Positions 22,005 through 29,491 of a DNA stretch of 33,535 bases are shown one piece after another; within the stretch, counting starts at the first letter, position 1; every line of letters starts with the position of its first letter. The stretch comes from Rhodobacter calidifons (GTDB lineage Bacteria > Pseudomonadota > Alphaproteobacteria > Rhodobacterales > Rhodobacteraceae), in the NCBI RefSeq assembly GCF_011174775.1, contig NZ_JAANHS010000021.1:1-33535 (forward strand), written 5' to 3'. The notes beneath the pieces were generated by a model. It had not been told where the DNA came from and did no database searches. It was given only the letters and a program-made list of their open reading frames with translations. The position numbers and the translations under genes are program-made.

Positions 22005-23030
22005 ATGCGCCTTCGCCCCCGTCAGAGCCTGTTCGTGGAGCGCAGCCTCGCTGCGCTCTGCGATCACGGCAACACCCTCAGCATCGCGTCGACGGGCTTC
22101 GGAAAGACCATCGCCCTGTCGGCGGTTGTCGCCAAGTCCCTTGAGGGCAATGATGCCAAGGCATGCGTCTTTGCGCATCGCGACGAGTTGACCGCGCAAA
22201 ACCGGGCGAAGTTCGGCCGGGTCGCACCTGAAATCACCACCTCCGTCGTCGATGCCGAGGCCAAGAGCTGGGCCGGACGGGCGACCTTCGCCATGGTGCC
22301 GACCCTCTCGCGGCCGGCCAATCTGGCGGCGATGCCCGCGCTCGACCTTCTGGTCATCGACGAGGCGCATCACGCAGTGGCCGACAGCTATCGCCGGATC
22401 ATCGACCATGTCCGGGGCGCCAATCCTGCCTGCCGGATCTTCGGCGTCACGGCGACGCCCAACCGGGGCGACCGCAAGGGGCTGCGCGAGATCTTCGACA
22501 ATGTCGGCGACCAGGTGAAGCTGGGCGAACTGATCGCCTCGGGCCACCTCGTCCCGTCACGCACCTTCGTCATCGACGTGGGCGTGCAGGACCAGCTGCG
22601 TGCCGTGCGCAAGAGCGCTGCCGACTACGACATGACCGAAGTCGCGCAGATCATGAACCGCGCGCCGGTGACCGACGAAGTGGTCCGCCATTGGCAGGAC
22701 AAGGCGAGCGAGCGGCCGACCGTGGTCTTCTGTTCCACGGTCGCCCATGCCGAAAACGTCGCGGCCGCCTTCAACGCCGCAGGGGTTGCCGACACCTCGC
22801 TGATCACGCAGGCGATCGACGGCACACCTTGCGAGCTGGTCTTTGCCTGGAGCCTCGGCGCCAACGCCAGCTTCACCTCCACGGCGCACGCCGTGTACCT
22901 GCCGCGCCCTCGCATCGAGATCCCGGGCCCGCAGGGCATCCAGGCCACCTTCGACTGGCAGGCGGCCAAGGCCACCAGCCCCGCCCGGATGTGCACCGCC
23001 GTCCTCGTCAACACCGTCGCCACCTATTGA
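22005..23030 (+). CDS. Chimeric ORF: truncated DEAD/DEAH helicase fused to tail tube C-terminus
   Basis: A 341-aa open frame made of two unrelated parts. Residues 1 to about 263 are a superfamily 2 helicase: Walker A ASTGFGKT (28-35), DEAH box (119-122), TAT (149-151), and the start of the second RecA domain with VVFCSTVAHAENVAAAF (240-256). Motifs V and VI are missing. From about residue 264 (near base 22,791) the sequence becomes the end of a siphophage/GTA major tail tube protein: AWSLGANASFTSTAHAVYLPRP, PGPQGIQATFDWQAAKATSP, LVNTVATY. Tail assembly genes follow directly. An in-frame deletion between replication and tail modules is the simplest reading. The product probably has neither helicase nor tube function. 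Confidence 0.85.
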   Translation: MRLRPRQSLFVERSLAALCDHGNTLSIASTGFGKTIALSAVVAKSLEGNDAKACVFAHRDELTAQNRAKFGRVAPEITTSVVDAEAKSWAGRATFAMVPTLSRPANLAAMPALDLLVIDEAHHAVADSYRRIIDHVRGANPACRIFGVTATPNRGDRKGLREIFDNVGDQVKLGELIASGHLVPSRTFVIDVGVQDQLRAVRKSAADYDMTEVAQIMNRAPVTDEVVRHWQDKASERPTVVFCSTVAHAENVAAAFNAAGVADTSLITQAIDGTPCELVFAWSLGANASFTSTAHAVYLPRPRIEIPGPQGIQATFDWQAAKATSPARMCTAVLVNTVATY

Positions 23031-23041
23031 GAAGGCCTGCC

Positions 23042-23706
23042 ATGCTGACCCTCGACCTTTCGAACGCGCCGCAATGGTGCGACCTCATCCCCGGCGTGCG
23101 TGTCCGGCTTCGTCCGCTGACTACGGCGCTGATGGTGTCCGCCCGCGGCGATCCCGCGATTGCCGATCTGCCCGAGGGGGCCGCGACCGAGGAAGCCGCG
23201 CTCGCCATGGCCAAGGCGCTGGCGCGGCGCGCGATCATCGGCTGGGAAGGGATCGGCGATGCCGCTGGCCATCCCATCGATCCAAGGCCCGAGGCCATCG
23301 ACGCGCTTCTCGACATCTGGCCTGCCTTCGAGGCGTTCCAGACCCTCTACGTCGCCAAGGCGCTCCTGCTGGAAGCGGAAAAAAAAGTCTCTGCGCCCTT
23401 GCCGACTGGTCGCTCAGTGGGGGCGAAGGCTACTGCGCGGCCTGTGCAGGACCCTGTCCCGACTGCCCCGCACGGCTGAACCAGCCGCTGACGCTTGAGG
23501 GCGCGCAGGTCTGGGACCTGGCGCAGCGCCGTGGCGGGCAGATGCGCGTCCTCCCCGGCGCGGTGATCGGCTGGGACATGAGCGCAGCGCTGGCCTTGGG
23601 CTCGGCCCTCGGCATCTGCCCGCCCGCCATCGCCGAACTGCTGCCGGCCCTCGAGGCGGTGATGGTCCGCCGCGTCAACGAGCAGATCGCGGCCAACCGC
23701 GACTGA
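23042..23706 (+). CDS. Tail assembly chaperone with -1 frameshift (G/GT-type)
   Basis: Frame 0 runs from 23042 to the stop at 23479 (145 aa; MLTLDLSNAPQWCDLIPG...KALLLEAEKK...). At the A run 23379-23386 the codons GAA-AAA-AAA-GTC offer the heptamer A-AAA-AAA. A -1 slip continues as SLCALADWSLSGGEGYCAACAGPCPDC and on to the stop at 23706, giving a 221-aa protein. This matches tail assembly chaperones (lambda G/GT; the adjacent g10 region in GTAs), where the rare extended form loads the tape measure protein. The extension carries four or more Cys that could bind zinc. The downstream frame has no early start codon, which supports frameshifting. Sequencing error in the A8 run is the alternative. 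Confidence 0.7.
23379..23387 (+). other. Slippery A8-G tract
   Basis: Eight A residues followed by G inside the chaperone gene. In frame 0 they read (G)AA-AAA-AAA-G, an ideal X-XXY-YYZ heptamer for -1 slippage. The only comparably long A run in the surrounding GC-rich prophage sequence is this one. Confidence 0.65.
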
Positions 23707-23728
23707 CCCAATCTGGAGCCCCGATCCC

Positions 23729-26200
23729 ATGGCCGAAAAACGCGTCTCCGTCCGGCTCGCCGCCGTGGGCGGCCGCCAGGTGCGCGCCGAACTGGAAGGG
23801 ATCGGCGAGGCCGGGGCGCGCGGGTTCGGCCGTCTCTCCACCGAGATGGAACTGGCCAACACGCGCCTTGCTGGATTTGCCCGCAAGGCAGGGATCGCGC
23901 TGGCAGCCGTCACCGCAGCAGCCGCGGCGGCTGGGGTGGCAATGGTCCGATCGGGGCTCGCCAACATCGACGCGCAGGCGAAGCTTGCGCAGTCGATGCG
24001 CACCACCGTCGAAAGCATCCAGACCCTGACCTGGGCCGGGGAACTGGCCGGGGTCTCGATGGGCCAGATCGAGCAGGCAACGCAGCGCCTGACCAATCGC
24101 CTGTCGGAAGCGGCCAGTGGTTCCGGCGCGGCGGTCGGCGCGCTGCGGCGCCTGAACCTGACGGCGGCCGAGCTGCAGGCCCTGCCGCTCGACCAGCGTA
24201 TCGTGGCGATCCAGGACGCGCTGACCCGCTATGTCCCCGAGGCCGAACGTGCGGCGGTCGCTTCGGACCTCTTCGGCGACCGGGCGGCGCTTGCCTTCCT
24301 GCGGATCGACAGCGCGACCCTGCGGGATGCGGCGCGCGACGTGCAGGATTTCGGGGTGGCGATCAGCGCGGCGGATGCGGCGCAGATCGAGCGGACGGGC
24401 GATGCCATCGCGCGGCTGAGCCTGATCTGGACCGGCCTCGTCAACCGCCTGACCGTCGCCGTCGCCCCTGCGCTGGAAACGGTGGCCACCAGGCTCGCCG
24501 ACATGGCGCGGGCTACGGGGCCCATCGGGCAGGCGATCACCATGCTCTTCGAGAACCTCGGCCGCCTCGCCACCTATACGATCACCTTCGCCACCGTCAT
24601 GGCCGGGCGCTGGGTGGCCGGGATGGCGGCCGCCGCCCTCTCCGTGCGCGGCCTCGCCACGGCGCTCATGTTCCTGCGCGGGGCGCTCATCCGCACGGGC
24701 ATCGGGGCGCTGATCGTCGGTGCGGGCGAGCTGGTCTACCAGTTCTCGGAACTGGTGGCCCGAGTGGGCGGGGTCGGCGAGGCGTTCCGCCTGCTGGGCG
24801 ATCTGGCCCGCGAGGTCTGGTCCCGCATCGGCCTGTCGCTGGACGCGGCCCTCGCCCGCATGGCGGCCGGATGGGAAGGGCTGAAGGCGACGGGTCTTTC
24901 GGCGCTCGAAGGCACGATTGCAGGCGTCGTCAGCTTCGGCGACCGGACGGCGGCAATCTTCCAAGGAGCATACGACGCGGCGGTGGCGATCTGGGGCAGC
25001 CTGCCCGGCGCCATCGCTGACTTCGCTTTTCAAGCCGCAAACGGGCTGATCTCGGGCGTCGAGGCAATGCTGAACGGCGTCGGCACCCGGATCAACAGCT
25101 TCATCGAGACGCTGAACGCGGCGCTGTCTCTGCTGCCGGAATGGGCCATCGGCGAGGGCGGTGTCCGGATCGGCATCCTCGATCCGGTGGAACTGGGCCG
25201 CATCGGCAATCCCTTCGAGGGGGCCGCGACCGCAGCCGGTGCAGCTGCCGCGGACGCCTTCTCGGCCGCGCTGGCCAAGACCTATCTCGAACCGCCTGAC
25301 CTCGGCCTCGGGGCCATGGCCGACGATGCCCGCGCCCGGGCTGATGGATATCGCGAGGCCGCGCGGATGCTTGCCGATGCCGCCGGTCGGCCGCTGGCCA
25401 GCTGGCAGGCGCTGAAGGATGCTGTGAGCGGCACGGGGACGGAAGCCGAGACAGCGCTGGCGGATGCGGCTGGCGCGGCCGATGCCCTCACGTCCGAGCT
25501 GAACGATACCGCCACCGCCGCCGATACCGCGGGCGGGGCCGCGCGCGACGCGGGAGCAGCAGCGGCCGAGGGCGCGGACACCGCGCTGACCGGCTGGCAG
25601 GCCGTCACCGCCGCCCTCGCCGACTACGCAGCCAAGGCGCGCGATATCGGCAGCACGTTGGTCGGGGCCTTCACCTCGGCCGAGAACGCCATCGGTGACT
25701 TCGTGAAGACCGGCAAGCTCGACTTCCGCGATCTGGTCACGTCGATGATCGCCGACCTCGCCAAGCTCGCCGTCCGCCGCTTCATCCTCGGCCCCATTGC
25801 GAACGCGCTGGCTGGCGCGATTGGCGGCGCGGGCGTTCGCGGGGCTTACGCGGCCCCACTGGGGCCACGGTCCCCGCTCACCTTCGCGAACATCCTGCAT
25901 GCGGGCGGCATGGTTGGTGCACAAGGTCCCGGCCGAATGGTCCCGGCCTTGGCCTTCGCGGGCGCCCCCCGAATGCACAGCGGCGGCTGGGCCGGGCTGC
26001 GGCCCGACGAGGTACCCGCGATCCTGCAACGCGGCGAGCGGGTGCTCTCCCGGCGCGAGGCGGCAGGGTACGGCCAAGCGGGCGCCTCCACCGTCAATGT
26101 CACGATCAACGCCCGCGACGCCGAGAGCTTTCGCCAGTCGCGCACGCAGGTTGCCAGCGACATCGCCCGCGCCGTGTCGCTGGGTCGGCGCGGCATGTGA
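23729..26200 (+). CDS. Phage tail tape measure protein
   Basis: An 823-aa Ala-rich protein that sets tail length and passes through the tail tube during DNA entry. The start (KRVSVRLAAVGGRQVRAELEGIGEAGARGFGRL) is the usual TMP beginning, followed by a hydrophobic helix near 52-70. Further hydrophobic segments near 285-345 are probable membrane-active parts. The C-terminal third has coiled Ala/Asp/Thr repeats and ends with the lambda-type C-terminal domain (GSTLVGAFTSAENAIGDFVKTGKLDFRDLVTSMIADLAK and IANALAG). Length is within the range for siphophages. The frame is intact. Confidence 0.92.
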   Translation: MAEKRVSVRLAAVGGRQVRAELEGIGEAGARGFGRLSTEMELANTRLAGFARKAGIALAAVTAAAAAAGVAMVRSGLANIDAQAKLAQSMRTTVESIQTLTWAGELAGVSMGQIEQATQRLTNRLSEAASGSGAAVGALRRLNLTAAELQALPLDQRIVAIQDALTRYVPEAERAAVASDLFGDRAALAFLRIDSATLRDAARDVQDFGVAISAADAAQIERTGDAIARLSLIWTGLVNRLTVAVAPALETVATRLADMARATGPIGQAITMLFENLGRLATYTITFATVMAGRWVAGMAAAALSVRGLATALMFLRGALIRTGIGALIVGAGELVYQFSELVARVGGVGEAFRLLGDLAREVWSRIGLSLDAALARMAAGWEGLKATGLSALEGTIAGVVSFGDRTAAIFQGAYDAAVAIWGSLPGAIADFAFQAANGLISGVEAMLNGVGTRINSFIETLNAALSLLPEWAIGEGGVRIGILDPVELGRIGNPFEGAATAAGAAAADAFSAALAKTYLEPPDLGLGAMADDARARADGYREAARMLADAAGRPLASWQALKDAVSGTGTEAETALADAAGAADALTSELNDTATAADTAGGAARDAGAAAAEGADTALTGWQAVTAALADYAAKARDIGSTLVGAFTSAENAIGDFVKTGKLDFRDLVTSMIADLAKLAVRRFILGPIANALAGAIGGAGVRGAYAAPLGPRSPLTFANILHAGGMVGAQGPGRMVPALAFAGAPRMHSGGWAGLRPDEVPAILQRGERVLSRREAAGYGQAGASTVNVTINARDAESFRQSRTQVASDIARAVSLGRRGM

Positions 26201-26209
26201 GGACCAGCC

Positions 26210-26836
26210 ATGGCATTTCACGAGGTTCGGTTTCCGGACAACATCAGCCGTGGCGCGCGCGGCGGCCCGGAGCGGCGCACGCAGATCGTCGAACTAACGA
26301 GTGGTGCCGAAGAGCGAAATGCGAGCTGGGCAAACAGCCGCCGCCGCTACGATGTCGCCTACGGCATCCGCCGCGCCGACGATCTGGCGGCGGTGGTCGC
26401 CTTCTTCGAGGCCCGCAATGGCCGCCTCCACGGCTTCCGCTTCAAGGATTGGGCCGACTTCAAATCCTGCCTGCCATCACAGACACCGGGCCCGACCAAC
26501 CAGCCCATCGGCACCGGCGATGGGGCGGCCACGCTGTTTCATCTGACCAAGCGCTACACCTCCGGCGCGCAGTCCTGGAGCCGCACCATCGCCAAGCCCG
26601 TCGCCGGGACCGTCACCATCGCCCTGAACGGCACGCCGCAGGCCACAGGCTGGTCGGTTTCGACCGCGACCGGCCTCGTCACCTTCGCCACCGCCCCCGC
26701 CGCGGGCGTGGCGATCACTGCGGGCTTCGAATTCGACGTTCCCGTCCGCTTCGACACCGACATGCTCGACGTCACCCTCGACCTCGAGCGGCTGGGGTCG
26801 ATCACATCCATCCCGCTCTTGGAGATCCGGCGATGA
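26210..26836 (+). CDS. DUF2460/TIGR02217 distal tail protein (GTA gp12-like)
   Basis: A 208-aa protein. The N-terminus MAFHEVRFPDNISRGARGGPERRT and the block RRRYDVAYGIRRADDLAAVVAFFEARNGRLHGFRFKDWAD are the signature of the DUF2460 family, the distal tail/hub component in GTAs and related phages. The end LERLGSITSIPLLEIRR is also typical. It lies directly behind the tape measure gene with 9 bases between, and its stop overlaps the holin start (ATGA). Confidence 0.9.
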   Translation: MAFHEVRFPDNISRGARGGPERRTQIVELTSGAEERNASWANSRRRYDVAYGIRRADDLAAVVAFFEARNGRLHGFRFKDWADFKSCLPSQTPGPTNQPIGTGDGAATLFHLTKRYTSGAQSWSRTIAKPVAGTVTIALNGTPQATGWSVSTATGLVTFATAPAAGVAITAGFEFDVPVRFDTDMLDVTLDLERLGSITSIPLLEIRR

Positions 26837-27182
26837 ACGAAGAAACCGGCTTCATCGCCGCGGCATTGCGCGATCTGGCGACCTCCACCGCTGTCATCCT
26901 TGCCGCCTGGGGCGCTCTGGGCGGGGCCACCAACGCCCTGACCACACGGATGCGGCTGCGCAGCGCGCTGCGCCACATCTGCTCGGCGGGCTGATCGCGG
27001 CTGGGATGGGCAGCCTGTCGATGGCGCTCGTCACCCGTTGGCTCGGCCTGCCGCCCGAAGCCATTCCAGCCGGAGGTGCTGCGGGTTCGGCCGCCTATCT
27101 GGTCGGCGTCTTCGGCCCCGCCTTCATCGAGGTCGTCCTCGCCCGGCTGCGCAGCGGCAAGGGGGGCACCCCCGATGCATGA
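26833..27182 (+). pseudogene. Phage holin-like gene with a one-base frameshift
   Basis: Frame 0 starts at 26833 (MNEETGFIAAALRDLATSTAVILAAWGALGGATNALTTR) and stops at 26994. From about 26,980 a -1 frame continues as LLGGLIAAGMGSLSMALVTRW...GAAGSAAYLVGVFGPAFIEVVLARLRSG to a stop at 27182. Joined, they make a protein of about 116 aa with three hydrophobic segments, fitting a phage holin. The simplest cause is loss of one C in CATC-CTGCTC near 26,978. No slippery heptamer is present, so programmed frameshifting is unlikely. Position before a small membrane protein and endolysin supports the holin reading. Sequencing error is possible. Confidence 0.65.
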
Positions 27183-27309
27183 ACTTCTCCGCCTTGCGCG
27201 CGCCATCCGCTGCGACGCAGCCGATCCCGAACAAGCCTTCAGCCACCGCCTGCGCATCGGCCTTCTGGTCGCCGCCCTGATCCTCATCCTTTCCTCCATC
27301 TTCGGGTGA
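27175..27309 (+). CDS. Small phage membrane protein
   Basis: A 44-aa protein with a charged first half (MHELLRLARAIRCDAADPEQAF) and a C-terminal hydrophobic helix LRIGLLVAALILILSSIFG. It overlaps the end of the holin-like frame by eight bases and lies 4 bases before the endolysin. It may be a holin partner or spanin-like peptide; no lipobox is seen. Confidence 0.55.
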   Translation: MHELLRLARAIRCDAADPEQAFSHRLRIGLLVAALILILSSIFG

Positions 27310-27313
27310 TCCC

Positions 27314-27964
27314 ATGCACATGACCGACCGGGGCCTGCTGGCCCTGATCCGGCACGAAGGCGTCGTGCCCGGACCCTATCTGGATGTGAAGGACATCTGG
27401 ACCTTCGGCATCGGCCACACCGCCGCCGCCGGTCCGCCCGATCCGGCGCAGATGCCGCGCGGCATGCCTGCCGATCTCGATGCCGGCATCCGCGAGGCCT
27501 TCCGGCTCTTCCGCACCGACCTCGCCGCCTACGAGTCCGAGGTGCTGCGCGCCGTAAAAGTACCGCTCGAACCCCATGAGTTCGATGCGCTGGTTTCCTT
27601 CCACTACAACACAGGCGGCATCGCCAAGGCCGCCCTGACACGCCACCTGAACGTAGGCAACCGCGCAGCCGCCGCGCAGGGGTTCATGGGCTGGCTCCGA
27701 CCGGCCGCAATCCGCACCCGGCGCGAGGCTGAACGCGATCTGTTCCGCGACGGCCGCTACCCGACAGGCACCATCCCGGTCTGGGCGGTCGACCGCAACG
27801 GCAGGGTGGATTTCTTGCGACCGCTCCGTCGCCTCAGCGAGAGCGAGGCGCTGGCTTTGCTCCGCCCGACCGGCACGCCGACGCCGCCACCAGCCCAACC
27901 CACGACCACGCCCAGCTGGTGGCAGCGACTTGCCAACCTCTTCACGCGAAAGGAAACGACATGA
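27314..27964 (+). CDS. Endolysin, GH24 muramidase
   Basis: A 216-aa T4-lysozyme-type muramidase that cuts peptidoglycan glycan strands at host lysis. The catalytic triad follows the E-8aa-D-5aa-T rule: Glu15 (RHEG), Asp24 (YLDVKD), Thr30 (WTFGIGHT). FDALVSFHYNTGG near 90-102 and RTRREAERDLFRDG near 134-147 are further GH24 blocks. The C-terminal 60 residues form a Pro/Thr-rich linker and a Trp-rich basic tail (TPSWWQRLANLFTRKE). No signal-anchor helix is evident, so export depends on a holin. A second ATG lies two codons in. Confidence 0.9.
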   Translation: MHMTDRGLLALIRHEGVVPGPYLDVKDIWTFGIGHTAAAGPPDPAQMPRGMPADLDAGIREAFRLFRTDLAAYESEVLRAVKVPLEPHEFDALVSFHYNTGGIAKAALTRHLNVGNRAAAAQGFMGWLRPAAIRTRREAERDLFRDGRYPTGTIPVWAVDRNGRVDFLRPLRRLSESEALALLRPTGTPTPPPAQPTTTPSWWQRLANLFTRKETT

Positions 27965-28170
27965 ACTGGACCTTCGCACGCGGCCTCGTCTGTCTCGCCT
28001 GCCTCGTTGCCTCCGGCCTCGCCATGGCCGGGCTTGCGGATTTCGATCTGGTGACGGGCAACTTCGATCTGCGCCCGTTCAACCTTTATGCTCTGACCGG
28101 CGCGGCGGGCGGTGTCGTGTCCTCGGCGCTGGCCTCGGTCGCCCTGTGGCGCGGCTGGGGGCGGAAGTGA
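27961..28170 (+). CDS. Small two-helix phage membrane protein
   Basis: A 69-aa protein with hydrophobic segments at about residues 8-26 (LVCLACLVASGLAMAGLAD) and 42-62 (TGAAGGVVSSALASVALW). The start shares ATGA with the endolysin stop and the end overlaps the DUF2163 GTG start. It could be an antiholin or a second holin; I do not recognise a family. The first helix could also act as a signal peptide. Confidence 0.6.
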   Translation: MNWTFARGLVCLACLVASGLAMAGLADFDLVTGNFDLRPFNLYALTGAAGGVVSSALASVALWRGWGRK

Positions 28171-29051
28171 AGGCGCTCCCGCCCACACTTCAGGCGCATC
28201 TCGACGAGGGCACCACCACTCTGGCCTGGTGCTGGCGCATCACTCGCGCCGATGGTGTGACCTTCGGCTTCACCGACCACGACCGGACGCTCAACTTCGA
28301 CGGAACCGAGTTCGAACCCGAAAGCGGTCTGACCGCCTCCGAGGTCCGGTCGGGGTCGGACCTGTCCGTCGATGCGCAGGATGCCCAAGGCGTGCTGTCC
28401 TCCGACCGGATCACCGAGACCGACATCCTCGACGGCAGATGGGACAATGCGGCGGTCGAAGTTTGGCGGGTGAACTGGTCGGCCCCAGCGCAGCGTGTGC
28501 TCCTTCGGCGCGGGGCCATCGGCCAGATCCGGCGAGGGCGGCTGGCATTCGTCGCCGAGGTGCGGTCGCTTGCCCATATCCTCGGCCAGACCGTGGGGCG
28601 GACGTTCCAGGCCAGCTGCGACGCCGCGCTGGGCGATGCGCGCTGCGGCGTGAACCTCGAGGCCCCGGCCTTCAAGGGGACCGGCGCGGTGATCGATGTG
28701 CTGCGCGACCGTGCCTTCACGGCCGCCGGCCTCGGCACCTTCTCCGCCGGCTGGTTTGCCTTCGGGCTGGTGGAATGGTCGACCGGCGCGAATGCAGGGC
28801 GGCGGGTCGAGGTGCTGTCGCATGACCTTGTCGACGGCATTGCTATCCTGACTCTGCTGGAAGCCCCAGTGCGCCCGATCACGGCGTCGGATACCTTCGT
28901 GGTCCGCGCGGGCTGCGACAAGCGTATCGCGACCTGCGTTGCGAAGTTCGCCAATGTCGCGAACTTCCGAGGCTTCCCGCACATCCCGGGGCAGGACGCG
29001 GTCCTTCGCTATGCGACGAAGGATGGCGGACACGAGGGGGCGGTGCTGTGA
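28167..29051 (+). CDS. DUF2163 tail hub protein (GTA gp13-like)
   Basis: A 294-aa protein started at GTG 28167, which overlaps the previous stop. The blocks TTLAWCWRITRADGVTFGFTDHDR near 15-38 and GLTASEVRSGSDLSVDAQDAQGVL near 52-75 are DUF2163. CDAALGDARCGVNL and CDKRIATC...F-NVANFRGFPHIPGQD carry the conserved Cys of the C-terminal domain. In the Rhodobacter GTA this protein forms part of the baseplate hub. Its end overlaps the NlpC/P60 gene by four bases. Confidence 0.92.
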   Translation: MKALPPTLQAHLDEGTTTLAWCWRITRADGVTFGFTDHDRTLNFDGTEFEPESGLTASEVRSGSDLSVDAQDAQGVLSSDRITETDILDGRWDNAAVEVWRVNWSAPAQRVLLRRGAIGQIRRGRLAFVAEVRSLAHILGQTVGRTFQASCDAALGDARCGVNLEAPAFKGTGAVIDVLRDRAFTAAGLGTFSAGWFAFGLVEWSTGANAGRRVEVLSHDLVDGIAILTLLEAPVRPITASDTFVVRAGCDKRIATCVAKFANVANFRGFPHIPGQDAVLRYATKDGGHEGAVL

Positions 29052-29482
29052 AAGCTGCCGATCCCGTCCACGTCATCGCCATCGCGCGGTCCTGGTTGGG
29101 CACGCCCTATCACGACCAGGCAAGCCTCCGCGGTGTCGGCTGCGACTGCCTCGGTCTGGCGCGCGGCGTCTGGCGTGAAGTGGTCGGCCCCGAGCCATTC
29201 CCTATCCCGCCCTACAGCCGTGACTGGGGCGAGACCGGCCCGCGCGAGGTTCTGGCGGATGGGGCGCGGGCGATGATGCCGGAACTTGATCCATCCGAGG
29301 CTGGCCCCGGCACGTTGATCCTCTTCCGCATGATGCCCCGCGCCATCGCCAAGCATGTGGGCATCCTCACCGGCCCCGACACCTTCCTCCACGCCTATGA
29401 ACGTCTCGGCGTGATCGAGGAACCGCTGACCCCCGCGTGGGCGCGCAAGATCGCCTTCGCCTTTCTGTTTCCCCAACGCTGA
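29048..29482 (+). CDS. NlpC/P60 tail-tip peptidase (GTA gp14-like)
   Basis: A 144-aa NlpC/P60 cysteine peptidase that helps the tail tip open the cell-wall peptide network. The catalytic Cys34 is in RGVGCDCLGLARGVW, His102 is in AKHVGILTG, and FLHAYE supplies a second His (115). The start is GTG at 29048, inside the DUF2163 stop. The length is normal for the GTA/phage form. The frame is intact. Confidence 0.92.
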   Translation: MKAADPVHVIAIARSWLGTPYHDQASLRGVGCDCLGLARGVWREVVGPEPFPIPPYSRDWGETGPREVLADGARAMMPELDPSEAGPGTLILFRMMPRAIAKHVGILTGPDTFLHAYERLGVIEEPLTPAWARKIAFAFLFPQR

Positions 29483-29491
29483 GAGAACCCC

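Noticed and set aside
23675-26221. 848-codon minus-strand open frame opposite the tape measure gene
   Set aside because: A shadow of a GC-rich gene; Arg/Gly/Pro-rich translation without any family motif, while the plus strand has a clear tape measure protein.
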